A stretch of 64,000 nucleotides of DNA from MFD04716-140 sp963703125. GTDB taxonomy: Bacteria; Bacteroidota; Bacteroidia; Flavobacteriales; Flavobacteriaceae. The DNA lies in assembly GCA_963703125.1 (NCBI GenBank), contig OY969790.1, forward strand, positions 3,410,001 to 3,474,000, read 5' to 3'. Below are positions 1-9,411 of the stretch, piece by piece. The stretch's first letter is position 1. Every line of letters starts with the position of its first letter. The notes beneath the pieces were generated by a model. It was not told the DNA's origin. It was given only the letters and a program-made list of their open reading frames with translations, and did no database searches. The translations under genes were made by a program, and so were the position numbers.

Positions 1-352
1 TGGCTGATGTGGTGGTATTTGTATTCGATGATCCCGTAGTGTAATTAAAGGTATCAGTACCTACGGCATTTGTATCGGGTGTATACGTAATAGTATCATC
101 CGCGTTGACTACCGCCGTACCTAGCGATGGATTACTCACCGATGTTATTACATAATTGGAGCTGACTTCAACGGGATAGATAATAACCGGTTCATTTATT
201 AAAGCGATCACTTTGATTTGCTCTAAACTACTTTGGGAATCAGTAATAACATAATCGGCCAGTAAATCAGAATCTTTACTGCATGAAGTTTGGAAATAAA
301 TTGCAAAAAAAAGTACTATCACTTTAATGACACTTTGGGGACGGGGATACAT
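1..352 (-). CDS. Partial Ig-like repeat lipoprotein (runs off left edge)
   Basis: The first 117 codons of a gene that continues past the left edge of the window. The ATG is at 352 on the minus strand. The N-terminus is a lipoprotein signal: a hydrophobic stretch (about residues 8-20) and a lipobox TSC with Cys24, followed by SKDSD. The visible mature part contains VNADDTITYTPD and GTDTFNY, which is the pattern of bacterial Ig-like/cadherin-like tandem domains (PF17963 type). This is probably a surface or outer-membrane-anchored repeat protein. Its position beside an exopolysaccharide locus may be functional or accidental. The fold call is recognition of the motif only; the total length is unknown. 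Confidence 0.7.
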   Translation of the reverse strand, partial: MYPRPQSVIKVIVLFFAIYFQTSCSKDSDLLADYVITDSQSSLEQIKVIALINEPVIIYPVEVSSNYVITSVSNPSLGTAVVNADDTITYTPDTNAVGTDTFNYTTGSSNTNTTTSA

Positions 353-868
353 AAGTAAGTAGATTGTAGGGTTACTAAATGAAAACGATTTGGATTGCAA
401 TAATATATAAAAATTAAATTTTGTCGGTAAAATCAATGTTATTTTCGACGAACTGCATAATTTTTTACAAAACTAGTGGTTATTAATCGATTCCATCAAA
501 ATGATGAATTAATTTCATCCACTATTTAGTTAACAGTTTAGCAGTTCATTTTCGGCGGAACAAACTAAAACCGGATAATTAAATTCAAATAAAGCAGTTA
601 CGAAGGGATGAGGATAATAGACTTTTTTATAACAGTTTTTAACATAAAAATCGATGAATGGTCTATATTTTGGCAAATTAAGAAAAATTAATTGTCTATA
701 GATTTTTTGAATTTAAACATGAATAACTCAAAAACGCGAATTAAATTTGGTCTTAATTCGCGTTTTTTTAAAATTTAAATTTATCCGATCTAAAACTTAC
801 CCATTTAAACCTCTTCTTTTTTAGAAATTAAAACGGAAATAGCCATGTATAGGTATTATACTAATAGT
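353..868. other. Intergenic region, 516 nt
   Basis: No convincing coding frame. It is AT-rich and holds the upstream region of the leftward lipoprotein gene at its left end and a strong hairpin (731-769) near the right end. Nothing else is recognisable. Confidence 0.6.
731..769 (-). terminator. Rho-independent terminator of the nucleotide-sugar genes
   Basis: A perfect 14-bp inverted repeat: AAAACGCGAATTAA at 731-744 pairs with TTAATTCGCGTTTT at 753-766 around an 8-nt loop. T-rich tracts lie on both sides, so it could work in both directions. It lies about 100 nt downstream of the stop of the minus-strand UDP-sugar dehydrogenase gene ending at 869. Confidence 0.8.
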
Positions 869-2149
869 TTATAGCCTTCCTTCCACGATACATTTAAGAA
901 TGCCTTTGACATCATATAATATCCCATTATTTAACAGCATTGACCTCAAATCAATATCCAAAAATTCATTGTGGCCAACAGTTAAAACAATAGCATCAAA
1001 TTTTATTTTAGGAAGCTTGCGAGTTGTTGTTAGGCCATATTCATGAAAGACCTCCTTCTCTGAAGCCCAAGGATCAAATGTAGTCACTTTTGCCCCATAA
1101 CTCAAAAGATTATGGATGACATCTACTGCTCTGGTATTTCTTACATCGGGGCAATTTTCCTTAAAAGTGACGCCAAGCACTAGAATTTCAGATTCCTTGA
1201 TTCGAATATCATTGGTCACCATTAATTTTATAACCTCGGAAGCAACATATTTGCCCATTCCATCATTCAATCTCCTACCTGCCAAGATAATTTCTGGATG
1301 ATAACCATATTCTTGGGCCTTTTGGGCTAAATAATAAGGGTCTACTCCAATACAGTGCCCGCCCACCAGGCCAGGTTTAAAAGGTAGGAAGTTCCATTTT
1401 GTTCCAGCAGCCGCAAGAACCTCATGGGTATCAATCTTCATAAGGTTGAAAATTTTTGCCAATTCATTGACAAATGCAATATTTATATCGCGTTGCGAAT
1501 TTTCAATAACCTTTGCCGCTTCGGCCACTTTGATACTTGTTGCCAAATAGGTGCCGGCTGTAATTACCGAACCATAAAGGGCATCTACCTTTTTGGCAAT
1601 TTCAGGAGTAGAACCGGAAGTTACTTTTAGAATTTTATCAACTGTATGTTCCTTGTCCCCAGGATTGATACGTTCTGGCGAATACCCTGCAAAAAAGTCA
1701 ACATTAAAAGTTAAACCACTAATTTTTTCCAATACAGGTACACATTCTTCTTCAGTTACCCCAGGGTATACTGTGGACTCATAGACCACCACATCCCCTT
1801 TTTTAAGGGCTTTTCCTACCGTTTCACTTGCTTTTATTAAGGGAATTAAGATGGGTCTGTTGGTGCTGTCAACGGGGGTAGGCACGGTTACTATAAAATA
1901 ATTGCAGTCGTGAAGATGATCAAAATTATTTGTGCAATATAGCCCTTTGTCCATTTTGTGATTTGGTTGTAAGACGGATTTTAATATATGGTCCTCAACT
2001 TCTAATGTGGTGTCTCTACCATCACGCAATTCATGTACTCTTTCTTCATTTATATCATACCCAATCACTGGATATTTTGTGGCAAAAAGACGGGCAAGCG
2101 GAAGACCAACATATCCGAGTCCAACTATGGCAATTTTAATATTCTCCAT
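869..2149 (-). CDS. UDP-N-acetylhexosamine 6-dehydrogenase (TviB/VipA/WbpA-like)
   Basis: 426 residues, the usual length of the UDP-glucose/GDP-mannose dehydrogenase family. The N-terminal Rossmann motif is GLGYVGLPLA (residues 10-19). The catalytic Cys lies in GGHCIGVDPYY (Cys266). The C-terminal UDP-binding part contains GVTFKENCPDVRNT. Sequence style matches the TviB/VipA group, which oxidises UDP-GlcNAc or UDP-GalNAc to the uronic acid; substrate is inferred from the subfamily and from the adjacent upstream TviC/WbpP-like epimerase, a pairing known from Vi antigen loci. It would supply an acidic amino sugar for an exopolysaccharide. It is the last gene of a three-gene minus-strand run and ends just before a terminator. 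Confidence 0.88.
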   Translation of the reverse strand: MENIKIAIVGLGYVGLPLARLFATKYPVIGYDINEERVHELRDGRDTTLEVEDHILKSVLQPNHKMDKGLYCTNNFDHLHDCNYFIVTVPTPVDSTNRPILIPLIKASETVGKALKKGDVVVYESTVYPGVTEEECVPVLEKISGLTFNVDFFAGYSPERINPGDKEHTVDKILKVTSGSTPEIAKKVDALYGSVITAGTYLATSIKVAEAAKVIENSQRDINIAFVNELAKIFNLMKIDTHEVLAAAGTKWNFLPFKPGLVGGHCIGVDPYYLAQKAQEYGYHPEIILAGRRLNDGMGKYVASEVIKLMVTNDIRIKESEILVLGVTFKENCPDVRNTRAVDVIHNLLSYGAKVTTFDPWASEKEVFHEYGLTTTRKLPKIKFDAIVLTVGHNEFLDIDLRSMLLNNGILYDVKGILKCIVEGRL

Positions 2150-2201
2150 ATCAATAAATAATTATAAATATTATGTAAGTGTTTATTTGATTTATTGTCA
2201 A

Positions 2202-3203
2202 TTAATGTTTTAAATTTTCCCAATACCATTGAACGGATTCCTTAATACCAGATTTTATATCATATTTAGGACGGTACCCCAATAGGTCTTTGGCTTTGTC
2301 AATGGAGGCCAATGAATGAGGAATGTCACCGTTGCGCTCAGGTCCGTATTTAATTGCTACTTCATTTATTCTGGAATCAAATTTTGACAAGTATGTTTTT
2401 AACAGGGAGACTAATTCATTTAATGTGGTCCGCTCGCCATATGCTACATTGTAGACCGTATTTAGTGCTTCCTTGTTATTCGTTTTTAACGCTCGAATGT
2501 TGGCTTCGATCACATTGTCTATATATGTAAAGTCTCTTGAAAATTTTCCATCCCCATTAATAATCGGCGATTTGTGGGCCATTAATTGCATGACAAATTT
2601 TGGAATTACCGCTGCATAGTCTCCATTAGGATCTTGTTGTCGACCAAATACGTTGAAATAACGAAGACCTATAGTTTCTATACCAAAGGTTTTAGAAAAG
2701 ACATCGGCATACAATTCATTTACGAATTTTGTAACCGCATAAGGAGACAATGGCTTCCCTATTATATCTTCAACTTTGGGCATATTCTTAGAATCGCCAT
2801 AGGTAGATGAACTTGCAGCGTATACAAAACGCTTAACCTTTGCATCTACCGAGGCTACAAGCATATTTAAAAATCCTGAGATATTTACCTCATTCGTCGT
2901 AATGGGATCTTTTAGGGAACGGGGTACGGATCCCAGTGCAGCTTGATGTAATACATATTCAACACCTAAACAGGATTTTTTGCAGATTTCCAAATCTCGA
3001 ATGTCGCCTTCAACAAACTCAAATTTAGGATTTTTCATTAATTCCTGGATGTTTTGGATTTTCCCTGTTGATAAATCATCCAAACATCTAACGGAGTTGC
3101 CATTACGTATAAGGGCTTTACATAGATTGGAACCTATAAAGCCTGCACCACCTGTAACCAATATTGTCAGTTGAGGACTTAAATTCAATTTGCTAATATT
3201 CAT
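2202..3203 (-). CDS. UDP-N-acetylglucosamine 4-epimerase (TviC/WbpP-like SDR)
   Basis: 333 residues, an extended short-chain dehydrogenase/reductase. The NAD-binding motif GGAGFIGSNL is near residue 18, the Ser region is AASSSTYG, and the catalytic tyrosine and lysine are in SPYAVTK (Tyr155, Lys159). The segments RYFNVFGRQQDPNGDYAAVIP and GDGKFSRDFTYIDN are characteristic of the WbpP/TviC/WbgU group that interconverts UDP-GlcNAc and UDP-GalNAc. It lies 52 nt upstream of the UDP-HexNAc dehydrogenase, so the two probably make UDP-GalNAcA together. Exact substrate is inferred; the family call is firm. Confidence 0.88.
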   Translation of the reverse strand: MNISKLNLSPQLTILVTGGAGFIGSNLCKALIRNGNSVRCLDDLSTGKIQNIQELMKNPKFEFVEGDIRDLEICKKSCLGVEYVLHQAALGSVPRSLKDPITTNEVNISGFLNMLVASVDAKVKRFVYAASSSTYGDSKNMPKVEDIIGKPLSPYAVTKFVNELYADVFSKTFGIETIGLRYFNVFGRQQDPNGDYAAVIPKFVMQLMAHKSPIINGDGKFSRDFTYIDNVIEANIRALKTNNKEALNTVYNVAYGERTTLNELVSLLKTYLSKFDSRINEVAIKYGPERNGDIPHSLASIDKAKDLLGYRPKYDIKSGIKESVQWYWENLKH

Positions 3204-3450
3204 AATAATTTGTTTGGTGCCTAATTTGTATAAAAGAAAAATATCGTTTTAAAATCGTTTTTTTTGTTTAAAAAAGTAACAGAATCAATTTTTATTCCCA
3301 ACGAACAATTTCAAGTGTTCAAGTTACATTCCTTTTGGTTGATATAGCAGCAATTAATTAATAGGGTAGAAGAATCTTCAACCTTCAATCGCAATACTCG
3401 TTTAGTGCGTGTTATTGTTGATAACCAATATCTGGAATTTGTAGGATAAT

Positions 3451-4848
3451 TTAAGATTGTCCTATCTGATAGTAATGAAAACCTTTAGACTCCATTACTT
3501 TTTTATCCATGAGTCTTCTACCGTCAAAAACAAATGATGGTTTTAACATTTTCGTATATATAGTGTCCCAGTTATATGTCTTAAACTCGTCCCATTCAGT
3601 CAATATTGCAATTGCATGGGCATCTTTCGCGGCTTCAATAGGGTCCGTAACCACAGTTACTAACCTTTGGTTTTCTTCGGGAGATCTGGTATTTAAATAA
3701 TCCAAATCGGCAAGTATCTTTTTTTTCGGAACTTTTGGGTCGTATACCACTATTTCTGCCTGTTCGTTCAAAAGGGCATCCGCCACATAAATGGCCGCAG
3801 ACTCCCTTGTGTCATTGGTATCTTTTTTAAATGCCCAACCATATATAACAATTTTTTTACCGGACACGGTGTTATAAAGAGTTGAAATAATATTTTCGGC
3901 AAACCTATTTTTCTGGTAGTCGTTCATTATAATCACTTGTTCCCAATAATCTGCAACCTCGGGCAAACCAAAAGTTCTAGCGATATATACCAAATTAAGT
4001 ATATCTTTTTGGAAGCATGAGCCACCAAAACCAACGGATGCATTTAAAAATTTTGAACCAATTCTGCTATCAAATCCAATGGCTCTTGAAACTTCCTGTA
4101 TGTTTGCGTCGGTTTTCTCACATAAGGCGGATATGGAGTTTATGGATGAGACCCTCTGTGCTAAAAATGCATTCGCCACTAATTTGGACAATTCCGAGGA
4201 CCAAACATTGGTCTGCAATATTCTTTCTTTAGGTAACCAATGTTCGTAAATGCTGCTCAAGGCATTTTTCGCCTCACGTCCGGTTGAGGTATCATCACCC
4301 CCAATTAAAACCCTGTCCGCATTTAGCAAATCATTGATAGCCGTACCCTCGGCCAAAAATTCTGGGTTGGAAAGTATTTCAAAATTGACGTGATTGCCCG
4401 TATTTTCCAGGATACTTTTAATCGCTTCAGCTGTTCTTACAGGGAGCGTTGATTTTTCAACTACTATTTTATCATCCTTAGCGACTTTGGCAATATTTCT
4501 GGCACATAATTCTATAAATTTCAAATCTGCCGCCTGTCCCTTTCCTTTTCCGTAAGTTTTGGTAGGTGTATTGACAGAGATAAAAATGATTTGCGCTTCA
4601 TCAATTGCCTTATCTACCTCAGTAGAAAAAAACAGGTTTTTTCCCCGTGTTCTCTGAACTATTTCTTTAAGGCCCGGTTCATAAATGGGAAGGTTGTCCA
4701 GGTCCGGATCATTCCATTGGTCAATTCTATCTTTATTTATGTCTACTACAGTAACCCTAATTTCAGGACATTGGCTTGCAATTACTGACATGGTTGGCCC
4801 ACCAACATAGCCTGCCCCGATACAGCAAATTTTCGATATTTTTTTCAT
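3451..4848 (-). CDS. UDP-glucose 6-dehydrogenase (eukaryote-like form)
   Basis: 465 residues. N-terminus CCIGAGYVGGPTMSVIA is the Rossmann motif of the longer, eukaryote-like UDP-glucose dehydrogenases. The catalytic Cys278 is in FGGSCFQKD, and the C-terminal domain contains GWAFKKDTNDTRES. It converts UDP-glucose to UDP-glucuronate with two NAD+, a precursor of acidic polysaccharides. It is a second, distinct UDP-sugar dehydrogenase in the same locus (compare the gene at 869-2149), implying at least two different uronic acids. A 247-nt gap separates it from the epimerase, so it may have its own promoter. Upstream lies the long divergent intergenic region. Confidence 0.92.
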   Translation of the reverse strand: MKKISKICCIGAGYVGGPTMSVIASQCPEIRVTVVDINKDRIDQWNDPDLDNLPIYEPGLKEIVQRTRGKNLFFSTEVDKAIDEAQIIFISVNTPTKTYGKGKGQAADLKFIELCARNIAKVAKDDKIVVEKSTLPVRTAEAIKSILENTGNHVNFEILSNPEFLAEGTAINDLLNADRVLIGGDDTSTGREAKNALSSIYEHWLPKERILQTNVWSSELSKLVANAFLAQRVSSINSISALCEKTDANIQEVSRAIGFDSRIGSKFLNASVGFGGSCFQKDILNLVYIARTFGLPEVADYWEQVIIMNDYQKNRFAENIISTLYNTVSGKKIVIYGWAFKKDTNDTRESAAIYVADALLNEQAEIVVYDPKVPKKKILADLDYLNTRSPEENQRLVTVVTDPIEAAKDAHAIAILTEWDEFKTYNWDTIYTKMLKPSFVFDGRRLMDKKVMESKGFHYYQIGQS

Positions 4849-5485
4849 GTATTTTTTAATTTCAATGCAAAGATTGCAAATTTAAGGTATCACGTATATA
4901 ATTAATCGTTAAACCACAAAAATAAAAGGATGTAAATAAGTTAGTAAGAAAGCCAATCCATAGAATAATAATAAATTGCGACAATACAGGTCTTTATCTA
5001 TCATAAAATATTTAAAATTATATTTAAACCCCCATATTACTGGCTAATACATATGCTGATACAAATTTGAAACAAGTGCCCTGTGGGGAGACTTGCAATC
5101 ATGATTATTTTTTAGAAATTAAAATTTAAGACCAATTATTTGAAATAATCAAATTTTCGACCTCGATTAATACGAAATGGACTTAACCACTCTTACAATT
5201 AAATTTAAAGGCCGCTTTTACGGGAGAATTGCTTAGGTTAGTAATTTTAGGTTTTGATTGAATTCAAAAGAATAGTCAAAGAGAGTGGAATTTTATTTTT
5301 TGAAGCATCTGACTTGGAAAAGCGCAATTAACCGATTTTTTTAACTCATTCGACAAAAGTTGAGCTAGGATAAGCTAAATAAAGTTAATTTTACCTGATA
5401 ATTATTTGTAGCTAGAAAATCTAGACTGAAAACGTTTAAGATTATGTTTATGCCCCAAAGTGTAAGTGATAAAACCTAATTTCTT
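4849..5485. other. Divergent intergenic region of the polysaccharide locus, 637 nt
   Basis: AT-rich, with no open frame that resembles a gene on either strand. It separates the leftward UDP-glucose dehydrogenase from the rightward aminotransferase gene and so should hold both promoters. I could not identify a clear TAnnTTTG element with a correctly spaced TTG. Confidence 0.6.
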
Positions 5486-6622
5486 TTGAAAACAAGTACT
5501 CATGATAAAATTTGGCTCTCTTCCCCTCACATGGGAGATAATGAGCAAAAATATGTAAAAGAGGCATTTGACTCCAATTGGGTAGCCCCTCTTGGGCCGA
5601 ATGTTAATTTATTTGAAGAATCTATCTCGGATTATATTGGCAATGATGTACATGTGGCTGCCCTGAGCTCAGGGACTGGAGCAATTCATTTGGCCTTAGA
5701 GTTGTTAGGTGTTACGAGAGGTGACGAAGTAATATGCCAAAGTTTTACATTCTCGGCATCCGCAAATCCCATACTTTATCTAGGTGCAACGCCTATTTTT
5801 GTTGATAGTGAGAGAGATACTTGGAATATTTCACCTCAACTATTGGAAAAAGCAATTTTAGACCGAATTGCAAATGGAATAAAGCCTAAGGCCATTGTAG
5901 CCGTTCACTTGTATGGCATGCCTTATAAAACAGAAGAAATAAGTGATATTTCAATAAAGTATAACATACCCATAGTAGAGGACAGTGCAGAAGCTTTAGG
6001 AAGTTCCGTAAATAAAATTAAATGTGGTAGTTTTGGGGATATTGGAATTTTATCTTTTAATGGGAATAAAATTATTACGACGTCTGGAGGGGGGGCTTTA
6101 GTTTCAAAGAACCTAGAATATAAGAAAAGGGCAGTATTTTTAGCTACCCAGGCTAGAGACGAAGCGCCACATTATCAGCATTCCAATGTGGGTTATAATT
6201 ATAGAATGAGTAATGTTCTAGCTGGAATTGGTCGTGGACAGATGGAGGTTTTGGATAGTCGTGTTACCGCCAGACGAACAAATTTTGAATTCTATAAAAA
6301 GGCATTAGGCGATGTTGGGGATATTGAATTTTTAGATGAGCCAGTGGGTAGCCATTGTAATCGTTGGCTTACCTGCATTTTGACCCCTACCTTTAAAATT
6401 CGTGAAACTATTAGGATAGCGCTTTTGGATGAGGAGATAGAGTCAAGGCCACTATGGAAACCAATGCATTTGCAACCCATTTTTATAAAACATCAAAACT
6501 ATGTTGATGGCACCTCCGAAAATTTGTTTCTAAGGGGACTATGTTTGCCAAGTGGATCTAATTTAAATATGGACAACCTAGAAAGGATTACTACCCTAAT
6601 CTCAAAAACATTAAAAAAATGA
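5486..6622 (+). CDS. DegT/DnrJ/EryC1/StrS sugar aminotransferase
   Basis: 378 residues beginning at a TTG codon (next in-frame ATG is residue 16, MGDNEQ). The family shows SSGTGAIHLAL for phosphate binding, EDSAEALGS, and the PLP lysine in SFNGNKIITTSGGG (Lys195). These enzymes transaminate nucleotide-linked 4-keto sugars. The neighbour, overlapping by 4 nt (ATGA), is a WbpM/PglF-like 4,6-dehydratase that would make such a keto sugar, so together they probably form a UDP-4-amino-4,6-dideoxy sugar (compare PglE/PglF). Substrate is inferred. The TTG start is the only good start that keeps the conserved IWLSSPHMG opening. Confidence 0.88.
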   Translation: MKTSTHDKIWLSSPHMGDNEQKYVKEAFDSNWVAPLGPNVNLFEESISDYIGNDVHVAALSSGTGAIHLALELLGVTRGDEVICQSFTFSASANPILYLGATPIFVDSERDTWNISPQLLEKAILDRIANGIKPKAIVAVHLYGMPYKTEEISDISIKYNIPIVEDSAEALGSSVNKIKCGSFGDIGILSFNGNKIITTSGGGALVSKNLEYKKRAVFLATQARDEAPHYQHSNVGYNYRMSNVLAGIGRGQMEVLDSRVTARRTNFEFYKKALGDVGDIEFLDEPVGSHCNRWLTCILTPTFKIRETIRIALLDEEIESRPLWKPMHLQPIFIKHQNYVDGTSENLFLRGLCLPSGSNLNMDNLERITTLISKTLKK

Positions 6623-8556
6623 TAAAAGAATACATTGAAAATAATGCTCACAGATATGCATCCAAATGGTTGGTATTGGTTGTTGATGTTATATTAGTTT
6701 CTATCTCTTTCATTCTTTCGTATCTCATTAGATTCAATTTGACATTTAATTTTGATACCACAAGACTTTTTGAGCAATTGCCTTTTGTTGCTCTCATTGC
6801 GATCATGGCCTTTTTATTCACTGGGTCATACAAGGGAGTTGTTAGGCATACTGGTGTAAGGGATGTCTATAATATTTTTAATGCAATTTGCTTATCTAGC
6901 ATTTTGACGATAACTATTGTCTTGTTCTGCAGGGAGTTTGACATCATGGATAATTTTACTATTCCTTTGTCCATCATAATAATACACAGTCTTTTAGGCT
7001 TTATTGGCCTTACAACCTCAAGGTATGTTTTTAAATCAGTCTTTAATGATTTTATGGTAAGGGATTACAAAACGACAAAAAATGTTTTGATTTATGGAGC
7101 TGGTGAGTCTGGAATTCTGACGCAAAATGCACTTGTTTCTCATTCAAAAAATCAGGTTCGTGTGCTAGGTTATATAGATCAGGACAATCAAAAAGTTGGA
7201 AAGCTGATTAATGGAGTGAAGGTTTTTGACAGAAATGTTCTAAACAGAGAATTCTTTTTGAAAAATAATATTTCTGAAGTCATCTTTTCAATTCAGAATA
7301 TTGATCCAAAAAAATTAAAAAAATTAGTAGAGGGATTGGTCGAATTCCCTGTGCAAGTCAAAATTGTGCCTCCAGTAGAACGTTGGATAAATGGTGAATT
7401 AAATGTATCTGAAATAAAGCAAGTTCAAATAGAGGATCTTTTAAATAGAGTTCCTATTGATTTAAAGAAATCGAAAGTTTCAGAGGAATTAAAAAATCAA
7501 GTGATTTTGGTTACTGGCGGAGCTGGTTCCATCGGTAGTGAGATAGTCAGACAAATTTCTGGTTATGAATATAAATCCTTGATTATTATTGATCAAGCGG
7601 AATCGGCGTTATACGATTTACAGCAAGAACTTAAACAAAAAGGGTTACATAACTTTATCGCCATAGTAGGAGATATACGCGACAAAAATAGAATGAATAC
7701 CTTTTTTCAGGAGTATAGACCGACCATGGTTTTTCATGCAGCTGCCTACAAACATGTACCTTTGATGGAGTATAATTCATATGAAGCCATTAAAATCAAC
7801 GTTGCAGGAACTAAAATATTAGTAGACCTATCGTTGAGCCATAATGTTGATAAGTTTGTTTTTGTTTCTACAGATAAGGCTGTAAATCCGACCAATGTGA
7901 TGGGAGCTACCAAGAGGATTGCAGAAATGTATATTAGTTGTATGCAACAAGAAAATAAAACTAAATTTATCACAACAAGATTTGGTAATGTTTTAGGTTC
8001 CAATGGCTCAGTAATACCACTGTTCAGGAAGCAAATAGAAAAGGGAGGGCCATTAACGGTTACACATAAGGATATTACAAGGTATTTTATGACAATTCCC
8101 GAAGCATCACAGTTGGTATTAGAAGCTGCATCAATGGGCAATGGCGGTGAAATATTTATATTTGATATGGGTGAATCTGTTAAAATTTTCGACTTGGCCA
8201 AAAACATGATTAAATTGTCCGGCTTGAAATACCCAGATGATATCGACATTAAGATTACGGGACTACGACCCGGTGAAAAGTTATATGAAGAATTATTGGC
8301 CAATGGTGAAAATACATTACCGACCTATAATAAAAAGATTATGATTGGGAAAACAAGGGAGTTTGACTATCTAATGGTACGTTCCAAAATTGATGAATTA
8401 TGTGTTTCGAACATTTTTTTTAACGATAACACGGTTAGAATTATGAAAGAAATTGTTCCAGAGTATGTCTCCAACAATTCCGATCTTTGTAAACTTGATT
8501 TAAAAGACAGAAAAGAAGATGATGACAAATTGGTCCTTATGACCGTTGAATCATAA
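6619..8556 (+). CDS. Membrane nucleoside-diphosphate-sugar 4,6-dehydratase (WbpM/PglF/CapD family)
   Basis: 645 residues, the length of the long, membrane-bound form. Residues about 18-150 hold four transmembrane segments, then a Rossmann-like domain (YGAGESGI near 157), then the catalytic SDR domain starting at VTGGAGSIGSEI. The catalytic segment is VSTDKAVNPTNVMGATKR, where Met replaces the usual Tyr of YxxxK, as in WbpM-type S-M-K enzymes. It dehydrates UDP-GlcNAc at C4-C6 in the inner membrane (family knowledge). The start overlaps the aminotransferase stop by 4 nt, indicating translational coupling. Confidence 0.9.
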   Translation: MIKEYIENNAHRYASKWLVLVVDVILVSISFILSYLIRFNLTFNFDTTRLFEQLPFVALIAIMAFLFTGSYKGVVRHTGVRDVYNIFNAICLSSILTITIVLFCREFDIMDNFTIPLSIIIIHSLLGFIGLTTSRYVFKSVFNDFMVRDYKTTKNVLIYGAGESGILTQNALVSHSKNQVRVLGYIDQDNQKVGKLINGVKVFDRNVLNREFFLKNNISEVIFSIQNIDPKKLKKLVEGLVEFPVQVKIVPPVERWINGELNVSEIKQVQIEDLLNRVPIDLKKSKVSEELKNQVILVTGGAGSIGSEIVRQISGYEYKSLIIIDQAESALYDLQQELKQKGLHNFIAIVGDIRDKNRMNTFFQEYRPTMVFHAAAYKHVPLMEYNSYEAIKINVAGTKILVDLSLSHNVDKFVFVSTDKAVNPTNVMGATKRIAEMYISCMQQENKTKFITTRFGNVLGSNGSVIPLFRKQIEKGGPLTVTHKDITRYFMTIPEASQLVLEAASMGNGGEIFIFDMGESVKIFDLAKNMIKLSGLKYPDDIDIKITGLRPGEKLYEELLANGENTLPTYNKKIMIGKTREFDYLMVRSKIDELCVSNIFFNDNTVRIMKEIVPEYVSNNSDLCKLDLKDRKEDDDKLVLMTVES

Positions 8557-8603
8557 TTTTTGATTAATCTTGTAACTTGTTAATTGACTAACCACAATTT
8601 CGT

Positions 8604-9392
8604 ATGAATACTACAAAAACAAAAAAATATTTCATAATTAAACTATCTTTTTTAACACTTGCATTCTTGATTAGCGCTTGTGGTTCAAAGAAAAATGTGG
8701 TATATTTTCAAGATACTGGAAATTTTGAAACTTTAGTAAACAAAAATAATTTTGTGCCCAAATTCAAAGTTGATGATTTGGTAAGTATTTTCATTTCAAC
8801 TTTAGACCCTGAAGCCAGTGTTCCATTTAACTTAGTTCGAGGTTCATCGTCCGTTGATTCTAGGGGTGAACCGGTGGATTATCTGATTGATAAGGAAGGT
8901 GAAATTGATTTTCCAGTAATAGGAAAAGTTAAAATAGCAGGGCTTTCCTCGGAAGAAGTAAGATTGCTACTTAGACAACGACTTTCAGATTACCTTAAGG
9001 ATCCGATAATTAATATTAGATTAATGAATTATACAGTTACCATATTGGGTGAGGTAAATCAACCTGGAACGTATCCAGTAAATGGAGAACAAATAACAAT
9101 TTTGGAGGCACTTGGGCTGGCCGGCGACTTAACCATCAAAGGACTGAGAGAAAATATTCTTGTCATTCGCGACTTTAATGGGGCAAAAGTGTATACCCGA
9201 ATTGACCTTACCAAAAAAGGAGCATTGGATTCTCCCGTATATTACCTTACACAGAACGATGTCGTTTATGTTGAGCCTAACAAATCTGCAATTGCTTCAT
9301 CAAGTTTGGATCAGAGAACTTCCATTGCCATCACAATTGCTTCAACCCTTATTACCACTACGGTACTCCTGATTACAAGACTTAATAATTAG
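8604..9392 (+). CDS. Polysaccharide export lipoprotein (Wza-like, SLBB domain)
   Basis: 262 residues with a lipoprotein signal peptide (lipobox LISAC, Cys26) followed by GSKKNVVYFQD. The poly-export domain spans about residues 50-140 (VDDLVSIFIST, IDKEGEIDFPVIGKV), then an SLBB-type region (TILGEVNQPGTYPV). The C-terminus has a hydrophobic segment (about 240-257, TSIAITIASTLITTTVLLI), as is common in flavobacterial members. It would form the outer-membrane/periplasmic channel that exports the polysaccharide. It is 19 nt upstream of the Wzc-like gene, the classical pairing. Confidence 0.9.
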   Translation: MNTTKTKKYFIIKLSFLTLAFLISACGSKKNVVYFQDTGNFETLVNKNNFVPKFKVDDLVSIFISTLDPEASVPFNLVRGSSSVDSRGEPVDYLIDKEGEIDFPVIGKVKIAGLSSEEVRLLLRQRLSDYLKDPIINIRLMNYTVTILGEVNQPGTYPVNGEQITILEALGLAGDLTIKGLRENILVIRDFNGAKVYTRIDLTKKGALDSPVYYLTQNDVVYVEPNKSAIASSSLDQRTSIAITIASTLITTTVLLITRLNN

Positions 9393-9411
9393 GTCAATTA
9401 CTCTTAAAAAT

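Noticed and set aside
7746..8303. A 185-codon minus-strand reading frame inside the dehydratase gene
   Set aside because: It lies opposite a well-conserved SDR domain and has no family resemblance; a shadow frame.
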